DNA of 50,465 bases from Pseudomonadota bacterium (GTDB lineage Bacteria; Pseudomonadota; Alphaproteobacteria; Acetobacterales; Acetobacteraceae). Position 1 is the first letter of the stretch, and each line of letters opens with the position of its first letter. The DNA is taken from NCBI GenBank assembly GCA_021801255.1, contig JAJYYH010000038.1, forward strand, positions 1-50,465, given 5' to 3'. A model generated the notes under the pieces. It was given only the letters and a program-made list of their open reading frames with translations, ran no database searches and was not told the origin of the DNA. Below, piece by piece: positions 24,062 to 34,918 of this stretch. The position numbers were made by a program, and so were the translations under genes.

Positions 24062-24131
24062 GGGGCGGAAGCCCCTGACCGGGATGGGGGTCTGGGGCCG
24101 CTGGCCCCAGCGGGTCGAGGGCAGCGCCCTC
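24062..24131 (+). repeat. Array of three GC-rich hairpins after livK
   Basis: Three perfect stem-loops in a row: GGGGC-GGAA-GCCCC (24062-24075), CTGGGGCC-GCT-GGCCCCAG (24092-24110) and GAGGGC-AGC-GCCCTC (24117-24131). The first resembles the hairpin at 721-733. They look like dispersed intergenic hairpin repeats common in related genomes, and the stack would slow polymerase or protect the liv mRNA 3' end. No U-run follows, so factor-independent termination is not assured. Confidence 0.6.
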
Positions 24132-24273
24132 GCCTTACTCGCCTGTCCCCCCACGCCTTTGCAAATCGCCTCGCTTGCGGCTAGAGAGGGCGGCCCAGAA
24201 GATGAGGATCCAGCGCGGTTTCGCCGCCCCCTTGCCATGACCCTTTCCGCCCTCCCGCGCCGCTGAACCCAGC

Positions 24274-27049
<2,776 letters not shown>

Positions 27050-27075
<26 letters not shown>

Positions 27076-27583
27076 ACGGGCGAAGGGGCGCCAGATCGGC
27101 GTCTATCCCGGCACCTTCGATCCGGTGACCAATGGGCATCTCGACATCATCGCCCGCGGCGCCCGCATCGTCCATCGCCTGGTCATCGGGGTCGCGGTGA
27201 ATATCGGCAAGGACCCGCTGTTTCCGCTCACCGAGCGGGTTGACCTGGTGCAGGCCGAGACCGTGCGGATCGCGCGCGAGACTGGCACCGAAATCCTTGT
27301 CCAGCCCTTCGAATCGCTGCTCGTCGAATTCGCCCGCGGCGTTGGCGCAACCGTGATCGTGCGAGGGCTGCGCGCGGTCTCCGATTTCGACTATGAATTC
27401 CAGATGGCGGGGATGAATTATCGCCTCGATTCGGGCATCGAGACGGTTTTCCTGATGGCGAGCGAGCGGCACCAGTTTATCTCCTCGCGCTTCGTCAAGG
27501 AAATCGCGCGCCTGGGCGGTGATATTTCGAGCTTCGTCCCGGCCCTGACCCTTGAGCGCACGCAGGCGCGTGTGCTGCGTTGA
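27050..27583 (+). CDS. coaD: Phosphopantetheine adenylyltransferase CoaD
   Basis: A 177-residue nucleotidyltransferase that makes dephospho-CoA from 4'-phosphopantetheine and [21 protein letters not shown] contains the T/HxGH motif, and [15 protein letters not shown] is the ISSxxVR-type catalytic loop. Three in-frame ATGs (27044, 27050, 27056) lie in a short repeat; the GGAGG at 27036-27040 gives the best spacing (nine bases) to 27050. The start lies inside the last codons of gyrA. The family length is about 160-170, so a few N-terminal residues are extra. Confidence 0.94.
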
Positions 27584-27607
27584 ACCGATCTCCTGAGGAA
27601 GCCTGGA

Positions 27608-28195
27608 ATGACGCGTCGTCGTAGCCTGATCGCCATTTCCGCAACCGCCCTATTGGGCACAACCGCGCTTTTTGGAGGCCTGATGAGCAAGAGCGAGGCG
27701 GCGGTGCCGCCGGCTACCCCGGAGAACGAGGTCTATCTCGACCTCAAGGGAGGGCGGGTGGTTATTCTGCTCCGCCCCGATCTCGCGCCCAAGCATGTCG
27801 AGCGGGTGAAAATCCTCTGCCAGCAGGGTTTCTACGACGGCACGCCGTTTCACCGGGTGATCGAGGGGTTCATGGCCCAAGGCGGAGACCCGACAGGAAC
27901 CGGCACGGGGGGATCGAAACTGCCCAATCTGCCGGCCGAATTCACCAACAAGGCGCATTTCCTGCGCGGCACGGTGGGCGCCGCCCGCGCCGCGGACCCC
28001 GACAGCGCCAACAGCCAGTTTTTCATCATGTTCGCCCCGGCACCAAGCCTTGATGGCCAGTACACGATCTGGGGTCAGGTGATCAAGGGCATGGAGTATG
28101 TCGATGCGATCAAACGCGGCGCACCACCCAACGGCACCGTCAAGGATCCCGATAAAATCATCCACATGCGTCTGGCGACCGACGTGAAGGATTGA
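27608..28195 (+). CDS. Periplasmic cyclophilin-type peptidyl-prolyl isomerase
   Basis: A 195-residue cyclophilin. An N-terminal RRRSLIAISATALLG segment is a probable signal peptide ending about SEA-A near residue 32, so the enzyme should act in the periplasm. The cyclophilin core is intact: FYDGTPFHRVIEGFMAQGGDP with the catalytic Arg, NSQFFIMFAPAPSLDG and YTIWGQVIKGMEYVD. It isomerises Xaa-Pro bonds during folding. It lies 24 bp downstream of coaD, and its stop codon overlaps the possible -35 of the tRNA gene. Confidence 0.93.
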   Translation: MTRRRSLIAISATALLGTTALFGGLMSKSEAAVPPATPENEVYLDLKGGRVVILLRPDLAPKHVERVKILCQQGFYDGTPFHRVIEGFMAQGGDPTGTGTGGSKLPNLPAEFTNKAHFLRGTVGAARAADPDSANSQFFIMFAPAPSLDGQYTIWGQVIKGMEYVDAIKRGAPPNGTVKDPDKIIHMRLATDVKD

Positions 28196-28220
28196 CGCAC
28201 CTGCCACACTAGCGTTGAAG
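28192..28220 (+). promoter_or_regulatory. Weak promoter candidate for tRNA-Lys
   Basis: TTGACG (28192-28197) could be a -35 box that includes the stop codon of the cyclophilin gene. A 17-bp spacer leads to a poor -10 (TTGAAG, 28215-28220), with a start about three bases before the tRNA. The position is right, the -10 is not, so confidence is low. Confidence 0.25.
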
Positions 28221-28229
28221 ACGTGCGGG

Positions 28230-28305
28230 GAGCCCGTAGCTCAGTCGGTAGAGCACGAGACTTTTAATCTTGGGGCCGTGGGTTCGAATCCCACCGGGCT
28301 CACCA
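28230..28305 (+). tRNA. tRNA-Lys (anticodon UUU)
   Basis: A complete 76-base tRNA. The acceptor stem GAGCCCG pairs with CGGGCTC; the D-stem is GCTC/GAGC; the anticodon stem CGAGA/TCTTG (one G-U pair) holds the loop CTTTTAA with anticodon TTT; the T-arm is GTGGG-TTCGAAT-CCCAC. CCA is encoded at 28303-28305. No duplicate of its 3' end was found downstream in the window, so no integrated element is indicated. Confidence 0.97.
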
Positions 28306-28822
28306 CCCCCAGGCAATTGATATAGAACGCATAATTGATGATTTCCGCTAGCCTATCCAGCAGCTCGTGGGGGCATAATTTTCCAAGAACCGGCAATTGA
28401 CAGGACATTCCACAGGAAGGCGCAGGGCCGGCATTCTACGGCCCCGAGCGCGCTCCGGGCACGGCCCGCTGTGTCTCCGATGCGGGATGCCACCCCAGCA
28501 GCGCCGGGTGCTACCCCATCGCGGCATAATCTCGGCCGCGCCTTGCCGCCGCGTCGCGGCCAGCCCGACCCCGCCGCGCCAGCCGGCCAGCGCTTCCGTG
28601 TTGATTTCCACTGAGAACTGTTGGGATGGAATGGCTCAGGGCATCGGCGTGTGCCAAGATGAGGTCGCTCAATTGACCATCATGAAAAGACCGTTCCAAT
28701 GCGTTTAAGCGCATATCGATCGATACATCCAAGCATGTTTTTACGCTCCACGGAGTGGATCGGCAGGACCGTCCGGTACTCCGGCGGCGCGGCAGGGCTC
28801 ATGGGGCTCGCCCGAGTGCGGG
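28306..28822. other. Intergenic region after tRNA-Lys, no supported gene
   Basis: 517 bp with no recognisable coding sequence. Possible frames on both strands overlap one another and look compositional. Two direct copies of AATTGAT (near 28314 and 28334) lie just after the tRNA, and GGCCG/CGGCC forms a short stem around 28428-28444. I see no transposase remnant or terminator of good quality. Confidence 0.6.
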
Positions 28823-29866
28823 CTAGCTATTTGGCCCGCGCTCCATTGACACCGGTTGCCAGCGGCGCAGCTCTGATTTCATCAGCACCGCCGGATTGAC
28901 GCAACTCATCGGCCAGCGGCCGGACAGCACGAGCGCGAGTTCGCGCCCGACATGGCGCTTGCGCGCCGGATCGAACCGCGCCGAAGCCGAGGCGACATGT
29001 GCGCTGAGCGTCACGTTGGTCATGGCCAACAGCGGATTATTGTTGCCCGGCGGCTCAGTTTCCAGAACGTCGAGCGCCGCGTGGGCAATCCAGCCTTCCT
29101 GTAAGGCCTGGATGAGGGCGGCTTCACGCACCGTGGAGCCGCGCCCGGTGTTGATGAAGATTGCACTTTTTTTCATCATGCGAAAATGCGTCTCCCCGAG
29201 CATGCCTTCCGCTTCGCGCGTTGCCGGGGCGTGCATGGAGACGAAGTCTGACTGGCGCAGCACCTCCTCAAGGGTTGCCGGCACCACGCCGTATTCCGGC
29301 ATCACCAACTCCTCGATGAACGGATCATAGGCGATCATGTTGAGGCCAAAGGCGCGTGCCCGCCGCGCCGTGGCACGCGCGACATGGCCGAAGGCGATGA
29401 AGCCCAGCGTTTGACCCATCAGGCGGGGAATTTGCAGCAGCGCCGGGCGTCCCTCGCGCCAGCGTCCCTCGCGCACCATGCGATCCTGCTCGACGACGCG
29501 GCGAAAGCCGGCAAGCAGCAGTGCCATGGCGTGATCGGCCACTTCCTCGATGAAGGTGTCGGGGCAGTTGGTCACCGGGATGCCGCGCGCCGTGGCCGCA
29601 GCGATATCGACGCTGTCAACGCCGACGCTGCCGAGCGCGATCACCTTGCAGCGCGTCAGGCTGTCGATGATTTTCTTGGTTATCGGGATGCCCTTGGCGT
29701 AGATCGCGTCGGCCTCGCACGCAGCGGCTGCGAAGCCATCCTCATTAGCCGGGCCCTCGATGATTTCGGCATCCATCCCGTTGAGCGCTTCCATCTCATA
29801 GTCGTAGCCGCCACCAGCAACGGAAAAACTTGCCCCCGCCGGCGTTAAAATCCTGAACTTGGCCAT
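28823..29866 (-). CDS. D-2-hydroxyacid dehydrogenase family protein
   Basis: A 347-residue NAD(P)-dependent D-isomer 2-hydroxyacid dehydrogenase of the 3-phosphoglycerate-dehydrogenase group. The catalytic set is complete: Arg242 in NTGRGS, Glu269 in VLETEP and His290 in LSAHVAS. The Rossmann loop differs from the usual GxGxxG: it reads GFIAFGHVA (155-163), with Ala158 and Ala163 where Gly is common. The substrate is probably a sugar-derived or other 2-hydroxy acid, judging from the linked enolase-superfamily and ThDP enzymes. It is last of the three-gene minus-strand run, 17 bp after the upstream gene. Confidence 0.83.
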   Translation of the reverse strand: MAKFRILTPAGASFSVAGGGYDYEMEALNGMDAEIIEGPANEDGFAAAACEADAIYAKGIPITKKIIDSLTRCKVIALGSVGVDSVDIAAATARGIPVTNCPDTFIEEVADHAMALLLAGFRRVVEQDRMVREGRWREGRPALLQIPRLMGQTLGFIAFGHVARATARRARAFGLNMIAYDPFIEELVMPEYGVVPATLEEVLRQSDFVSMHAPATREAEGMLGETHFRMMKKSAIFINTGRGSTVREAALIQALQEGWIAHAALDVLETEPPGNNNPLLAMTNVTLSAHVASASARFDPARKRHVGRELALVLSGRWPMSCVNPAVLMKSELRRWQPVSMERGPNS

Positions 29867-29883
29867 GTTGGTTCCTTTCCCCC

Positions 29884-31059
29884 TTAGCCTTGCGGCGGAC
29901 GCGCGCGCACTGCTTTCTCGTTGACGCCGACGCCCCAGCCAGGCTTCATCGGCAAGACCATATCACCGTTCTCGATCAACGGAGCGCTGTCATAGAATTC
30001 ATCGCGCCAAGGCGCGCTGTCGATATCGATCTCCATGACGCGGAAATTCGGCACGGCGGCTGAGAAATGCGCGCTGATCGCGCTGCACAGATGGCCGTAG
30101 AAATTATGCGGCGCGACGTTGGTTTCATAAACGTCTGCCATCGCGGCGATCTTGAGCGACTCGGCCAAACCGTTCCAGACAACATCGACGATCGCGACAT
30201 CCGTCGCGTAGGTCTCGAAAAACGGGCGAAATTCGCGGCGCCCATGCAGCGTCTCACAGGAGGCAATGGCGCAGGGTGCATCGCGGCGGATCAGCGCGAG
30301 CGAGGGCGCGTCATGCGTGTCGATCTCCAGCCAGGTAAGATTGGCGGGTGCCACAGCCGCGGCGATCCTGCGGAAACCTTCGGTTTTGAAATGGAAATTG
30401 ACATCGAGCATAAGCCCCATCTCATCGCCAATCACCGCGCGGATCGCCTGCAATTGTTGCGAAACACCCGAGATCAGACGATTGTTCCAATTCAACTCCG
30501 GCCAGCCCGGGCTGCGGGCAAAGCCCGGTGTGAAGCTCTCGACGCCACGCTCGGTCATTGGCAGGATATTGGTCTTGAGGGCGCGAAAGCCGCGCGCCTT
30601 CACTTCCTCGGCGTGGCGGGCGAGATCATCATAGTTTTTGATCGGCGGCACGCCCATCAGCGTCGCACTGCGCACTCGATAGGTGCCGAAATGCGACCAG
30701 TAGAGCGGGATGCGTTCGCGGATCGGCCCGCCGAACAAGGCGCAGACAGGAACGCCCAGAGCCTTGCCGGCAATGTCGAGAAGCGCGTTCTCGATTGCCG
30801 CGATCGCCTGCTGGTTGATCCCGCCGCGCGACTGGCGCGTCAGGACATGGAGATATTGCGTAATAGCCTCGAAGCGGCGTGGATCCTTGCCGATCAGTAC
30901 CGGCGCGAGGCCATTGATGACGTCGGCGAGGCCGGTGGACCCAAAACTCTCGTTGAACTCCGACCAACCGATGATGCCGTCGCTGGTGGCGATTTTCAGA
31001 TAGGAAAACATCCGCCAACCGGCATCCGCTCGCAATATCTCGACATGCTCGATTTTCAT
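29884..31059 (-). CDS. Enolase-superfamily (mandelate racemase/muconate lactonizing) enzyme
   Basis: A 391-residue MR/MLE-group protein. Metal ligands are visible at Asp219 (LDVN), Glu245 (WLEID) and Glu269 (ASCETL). Possible acid/base residues are Lys162 in ALKTN and His318 in APHNFYGH. Such enzymes remove the alpha-proton of a carboxylate, usually to dehydrate a sugar acid or to cycloisomerise. The lengthy lid loop after residue 164 is rich in Pro and Arg. The substrate is unknown; the gene context points to a small acidic sugar or hydroxy acid. Confidence 0.85.
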   Translation of the reverse strand: MKIEHVEILRADAGWRMFSYLKIATSDGIIGWSEFNESFGSTGLADVINGLAPVLIGKDPRRFEAITQYLHVLTRQSRGGINQQAIAAIENALLDIAGKALGVPVCALFGGPIRERIPLYWSHFGTYRVRSATLMGVPPIKNYDDLARHAEEVKARGFRALKTNILPMTERGVESFTPGFARSPGWPELNWNNRLISGVSQQLQAIRAVIGDEMGLMLDVNFHFKTEGFRRIAAAVAPANLTWLEIDTHDAPSLALIRRDAPCAIASCETLHGRREFRPFFETYATDVAIVDVVWNGLAESLKIAAMADVYETNVAPHNFYGHLCSAISAHFSAAVPNFRVMEIDIDSAPWRDEFYDSAPLIENGDMVLPMKPGWGVGVNEKAVRARPPQG

Positions 31060-31104
31060 TATTTCCTCCCTACCGTCCTGGCTTGCAGGAGTGCATCCAG
31101 AACC

Positions 31105-32730
31105 TCAAAACTTCGAAATCCGTGTCTCCTTGGCGGTGATGAACTCGAGAAGCGCGGGTTTACCCGCTTCCGTCGCCGCGATGCCGCGCCGGATGGCCGC
31201 GGCGATCTCACCGGGCTCGGTGACGCGCTCGCCATGGCCGCCGAAGGCGCGGGCCATTGCCGCGTAGTCGCCGGAGATGTCGGTCGCGCGGTATTTCTCG
31301 GTCGAGATCGGCATCACCTTGAGCTCGATTGCCATAGAAAAATTGTTGAACAGGATTGAGAGTATGGGGATGCGCTCGCGCACCGCGGTCTCGAAATCCA
31401 TGCCCGTGAAACCGATCGCGGCATCGCCCCAGACATTGATGCAAAGTTTTTCGGGCCGCGCGAGCTTCGCCCCCATGGCCAGCCCGAGCCCCATGCCGAG
31501 CTGCGTCGTCTTGCCCCAGCCGATATAGGACATCGGCTCGGTCGAGACCCAGAAAGGAGATATCTGATCGCGCGGGCTGCCGGCGTCGTGGGTGATGATG
31601 GTGTTTTTCGGATCGGTCGCGGCCATCAGCTCGGCGATCACCCGATAGGGCGAAAGCGGCGTTTCATTCGAGCGCAACATTGGCTGCCATTCCGCCATCC
31701 AAGCTTCCCGCACCGCGGCAATTTCGTGCGCCAGTGCGGCGCTGTCGCGCGGCACCTTGAGGGTTTGCGAGAGCTCGCCGATCAGCGCCTCCAATACCAG
31801 CCCGGCATCGCCGAGCAGACCGGCGACAATCGGCAGATCTTTCGCCAGATGAGAGGGATCGAGAGTGGCCTGGATAAATTTTTTGCCTCGCGGAAATTTG
31901 ATGCCGAAATTGGTCTCCGTAAAGGAACAGCCGATGCCGATGATGAGATCGGCCGCGGCGATGAAGTGATGGACCGGTTTCGGCACGGCGTTGCCGCCCG
32001 AGCCGAGAGAGAGGGGGTGGTTTTCTGGAAATGAGCTTTTGCCACCGAGGCTGCTGGTCACCGGCGCGCCGATCAGCTCGGCGAAACGCCGGAGCGGCGC
32101 CCAGGCCTCGGCCCATTGCACCCCGGTTCCGGCATAGATCACCGGCCGCTTGGCCGCCAGGATTAGGCCGGCGGCGCGCCGCACGTCGGCCGGGTCGGGC
32201 GCGGTGCGGGCGCGGATCACGGGGGTATAGTCGAGCTCGCCGATCTCCTCGTTCCAGATATCGGTCGGTACCTCGACGATGCAGGGCCCGCCGCGGCCGT
32301 TCTTCAGGCGCGAGAAGGCGCGGCGCATGATGTTCGGCACTTCCGCCGGCAGCGCCACCCACTCCGCCGATTTCGCCACCCCGCGCATCTCGCGGGTGGC
32401 GCTGTAATTGGGATCGATCCCGGCAATACGCCGCGGGTAGCCTTGCGGGATGACGAGCAGCGGCACCGATTCGCTGAACGCCTGGGCGACGCCGCCATAG
32501 GCGTTCTCGGCCCCCGGCCCATGCTGCATGCAGAAAGCGCCGATGGTGCGCCCCGAGGTGATGCGCGAGATGGCATCGGCCATGTGCAGCCCGATGCGCT
32601 CCTGGCGCACCATGATCGGGCGGATATCGGCCCGGGCCGCGAATTCGATCAGATGATTGACCGGATAGCCGCAGAGAATCTCAACGCCCTCGCGTTTCAT
32701 GATCTCGGCAATCGCGTCGCCTACTTTCAT
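31105..32730 (-). CDS. Thiamine-diphosphate-dependent enzyme, acetolactate-synthase-like
   Basis: A 541-residue ThDP enzyme with the usual three domains: the Pyr domain (activating Glu44 in VRQERIGLHMADA), the central domain and the PP domain with the Mg/ThDP motif beginning WGDAAIGFTG and ending FNN. A Gly-to-Ala change in the GDG of that motif (GDA) is seen in some relatives. It is first in the minus-strand run with the enolase-superfamily enzyme (45 bp apart) and the hydroxyacid dehydrogenase. No small regulatory subunit is adjacent, so it is probably not the biosynthetic acetolactate synthase. A decarboxylase or carboligase acting on a 2-oxo acid is likely. Confidence 0.83.
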   Translation of the reverse strand: MKVGDAIAEIMKREGVEILCGYPVNHLIEFAARADIRPIMVRQERIGLHMADAISRITSGRTIGAFCMQHGPGAENAYGGVAQAFSESVPLLVIPQGYPRRIAGIDPNYSATREMRGVAKSAEWVALPAEVPNIMRRAFSRLKNGRGGPCIVEVPTDIWNEEIGELDYTPVIRARTAPDPADVRRAAGLILAAKRPVIYAGTGVQWAEAWAPLRRFAELIGAPVTSSLGGKSSFPENHPLSLGSGGNAVPKPVHHFIAAADLIIGIGCSFTETNFGIKFPRGKKFIQATLDPSHLAKDLPIVAGLLGDAGLVLEALIGELSQTLKVPRDSAALAHEIAAVREAWMAEWQPMLRSNETPLSPYRVIAELMAATDPKNTIITHDAGSPRDQISPFWVSTEPMSYIGWGKTTQLGMGLGLAMGAKLARPEKLCINVWGDAAIGFTGMDFETAVRERIPILSILFNNFSMAIELKVMPISTEKYRATDISGDYAAMARAFGGHGERVTEPGEIAAAIRRGIAATEAGKPALLEFITAKETRISKF

Positions 32731-32929
32731 CGCTTCCCCCGCCGCTTTGATGCTGTGCCAGCCACGCTAGCCCTCCCATACGCGCCAGACAATCCGATGA
32801 GGGCTGGGAAGCACCCTGGCCTTGTCTTTGATCCCTGCCCCTTGCTCCTTGATCGACTGACCCGCCGCGTTGACAAAGCGCCGCCCGCACGGGGAAAATG
32901 TTGGCAAAAGCTGGCAGAGGGAAACGTGG

Positions 32930-33721
32930 ATGGGACAGGTTCAGGGCAAAACCGCGATCGTCACCGGCGCCGGCTCGGGCATCGGGGCGGCCTCCGCCGA
33001 AACGCTGGCGCGCGAGGGGGCTGCGGTGCTGCTCACCGATATCGACGCGACAGGTGGCGAAGCGGTCGCCACGCGCATTGCGCGCGCCGGTGGTCGCGCG
33101 CGTTTCCTGCACCAAGACGTGACCGATGAGGCGGCCTGGCCGGGGGTGATTGCCGCAGCCGAGGCGCTGGGCGGCAAGCTCGATGTGATGGTCGCCAATG
33201 CCGGCATCGCGATCATGGTGCCGATGCTGGAGATGTCGCTCGCCGAGTGGCGGCGGCAGAGCGCGGTCAATCTCGATGGCGTGTTTCTTTCGGTGAAATA
33301 TGCCGTGCCGGCAATGCGCCGCGCGGGCGGCGGCTCGATCATCATCCTCTCCTCGGTCGCGGGAATCCGTGGCGCCATCGGGCTTGCCGGCTATTGCGCG
33401 ACCAAGGGCGGCGTGCGGTTGTTCGCCAAGGCGGCGGCAATGGAGTGCGCGAGTGCAAGGGATAATGTGCGCATCAACACCGTCCATCCCGGCATCATCG
33501 ACACGCCGATCTGGGACAAAATCGCGCCCGACCCGCGGCGCAACGCCCCGCTCGATGCGCACGCGATGGCAGCTGTGGGCGCGCCCATGGGCCGAGCCGG
33601 CGCGGCGCAGGAGATCGCCAATGGCGTGGTGTTTCTGGCCTCCGACGCTTCCAGCTATATGACCGGTGCGGAATTGGTGATCGATGGCGGCATCACCAGC
33701 GGGAGTGCCGTGCGGCGCTGA
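32930..33721 (+). CDS. Short-chain dehydrogenase/reductase (SDR)
   Basis: A 263-residue classical SDR. The NAD(P)-binding loop is TGAGSGIG, followed by a TDID acidic residue that favours NAD. The NAGIA motif, catalytic Ser (LSSVAG), Tyr and Lys (YCATKGG) are present. The ATG at 32930 has GAGGG eight to nine bases upstream; an earlier start adds 20 residues with no support. Its substrate is unknown, but the divergent ThDP operon (199 bp away) may share a pathway. The final codons and TGA are contributed by the 96-bp element at 33719. Confidence 0.88.
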   Translation: MGQVQGKTAIVTGAGSGIGAASAETLAREGAAVLLTDIDATGGEAVATRIARAGGRARFLHQDVTDEAAWPGVIAAAEALGGKLDVMVANAGIAIMVPMLEMSLAEWRRQSAVNLDGVFLSVKYAVPAMRRAGGGSIIILSSVAGIRGAIGLAGYCATKGGVRLFAKAAAMECASARDNVRINTVHPGIIDTPIWDKIAPDPRRNAPLDAHAMAAVGAPMGRAGAAQEIANGVVFLASDASSYMTGAELVIDGGITSGSAVRR

Positions 33722-33814
33722 GAGTTTGAAAAAGAAGGCCCCCTTGCACGGGAATCGACAGGAAAACACCAATATTTTCAGAGGGCACGCTTTTTCAAAT
33801 TCGACTGATTTTCA
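33719..33814 (-). repeat. 96-bp convergent-gene palindromic element, copy 2
   Basis: The inverted counterpart of 7643-7738, again spanning stop codon to stop codon between two converging genes (SDR and metallo-hydrolase). It aligns without gaps, with 16 mismatches in 96. In the stem, element positions 20 and 86 change together from C-G (copy 1) to A-T (copy 2), which keeps the pair. Position 73 changes A to G, turning T-A into T-G: still a pair in RNA read in element orientation, a mismatch (A-C) on the other strand. The outer stem reads TTGAAAAAG/CTTTTTCAA. T-runs follow the GC stem on both strands. Confidence 0.85.
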
Positions 33815-34807
33815 CGCTCTGAGGGGAAACACCCGCGTCTCGCCGAAGCCCTGCACGGTGAATGAAGCGGGCGCCAGCCCGACGGCGCGGCGCGCCGCGG
33901 CGAGCGCCTGGGGCGGCGCGTCGATTGCCTCGTCGGTGAGTTTGAAAGTGCCAAAATGCATTCCGACCGAATGGCGCGCGCCGAGCGCGAGATGGGCCGC
34001 GACCGCCTCGGCGGGGTTCATGTGCACCGGCGCCATGAACCAGCGCGGTTCATAGGCGCCGATCGGGAGCAGGGCGAGATCGGGCGGGCCGAGCCGGGCA
34101 CCGATTTCCGCCCAGTGCGGCCCGGCGCCAGAATCGCCGGCGAAAAACACCTGTCCGGGCCCGCGCCGCAGCATGAACCCGGCCCAAAGTGCGCGGTTGA
34201 AGTCGAACGGGCTGCGTGCCGAAAAATGCCGCGCTGGCGTCGCGGTGACCGCCCAGCCCGTGCCTTCGAAGCTCTGCCACCAATCGAGTTCCACCGCCTC
34301 TTTGATCCCGGCGCGCGCGAGATGACGGGCATTGCCGAGCGGCGTCACGAAGCGTGGCCGATCACGCGCGGCGAGTGCGCGAAGGCTCGGAAAATCCATG
34401 TGATCATAATGGCAATGCGAGATCAGCACGAGGTCGATCGGGGGCAGATCGGCGAGCCGGAGCCCCGGCGGGCGCACTCGCTTCGGCCCCGCCCAGGAGA
34501 CCGGCGAGCAGCGTTCGCTGAAAATCGGGTCGGTGAGCACGCGAAGCCCCGCGAGGTTGAGGAAAAACGTCGCATGGCCAATGAAGCTCGCCGCGACCTC
34601 GTCCGGCGCGATGTCCGCGGGCGGCGGCGGGAAGGCGGGATTGGGCACCTGGCGTGGCCATGCAGCGCCGCGCGCGCTGAGCCGCCAGCGCAGGAAGCCG
34701 AGCCCGCGCTTGCGCGGCGGCGACGCGCCGGGATTATGGAAGCGCCCGGCATGATAGGGTGCCGCGCCGGCATGCGGGGCCGGGTGGTCGAGAGGGCTGT
34801 CGTCCAT
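33812..34807 (-). CDS. Metallo-beta-lactamase-fold hydrolase (UlaG/NAPE-PLD-like)
   Basis: A 331-residue MBL-fold protein. The core motif is SHCHYDHMD, giving the zinc-binding His residues and Asp. The preceding FIGHATFFLNLAGLRVLTDPIF region is the beta-hairpin typical of UlaG and NAPE-PLD-like proteins, and FAGDSGAGPHWAEIG carries the next ligand. Membrane-lipid phospholipase or lactonase chemistry is possible; the substrate is not evident. The first 40 residues are Pro/His-rich and may be an unstructured extension. The gene converges on the SDR gene, with the 96-bp element between them. Confidence 0.85.
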   Translation of the reverse strand: MDDSPLDHPAPHAGAAPYHAGRFHNPGASPPRKRGLGFLRWRLSARGAAWPRQVPNPAFPPPPADIAPDEVAASFIGHATFFLNLAGLRVLTDPIFSERCSPVSWAGPKRVRPPGLRLADLPPIDLVLISHCHYDHMDFPSLRALAARDRPRFVTPLGNARHLARAGIKEAVELDWWQSFEGTGWAVTATPARHFSARSPFDFNRALWAGFMLRRGPGQVFFAGDSGAGPHWAEIGARLGPPDLALLPIGAYEPRWFMAPVHMNPAEAVAAHLALGARHSVGMHFGTFKLTDEAIDAPPQALAAARRAVGLAPASFTVQGFGETRVFPLRA

Positions 34808-34918
34808 GTGCTTTCCTTTGGCGAGCAGCCGCCCTCATGGCAAGGCCGCTGAGCGTGTCTCGGTTTGAAAGCCGTCACCGTTCCCGCGCGCCCGGCGCGG
34901 TGCTATTTGTCCCCCACC

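Noticed and set aside
28230-28305. tRNA-Lys as an attachment site of an integrated element
   Set aside because: No duplicate of the 3' end and no integrase was seen downstream in the window.
28397-28708. Small protein after tRNA-Lys
   Set aside because: The frame begins at a rare TTG, has Arg/Pro-rich low-complexity content and no family resemblance.
34861-34918. LexA site for dinB
   Set aside because: GTTC is present, but the GTTC-N7-GTTC spacing typical of alphaproteobacteria is not.
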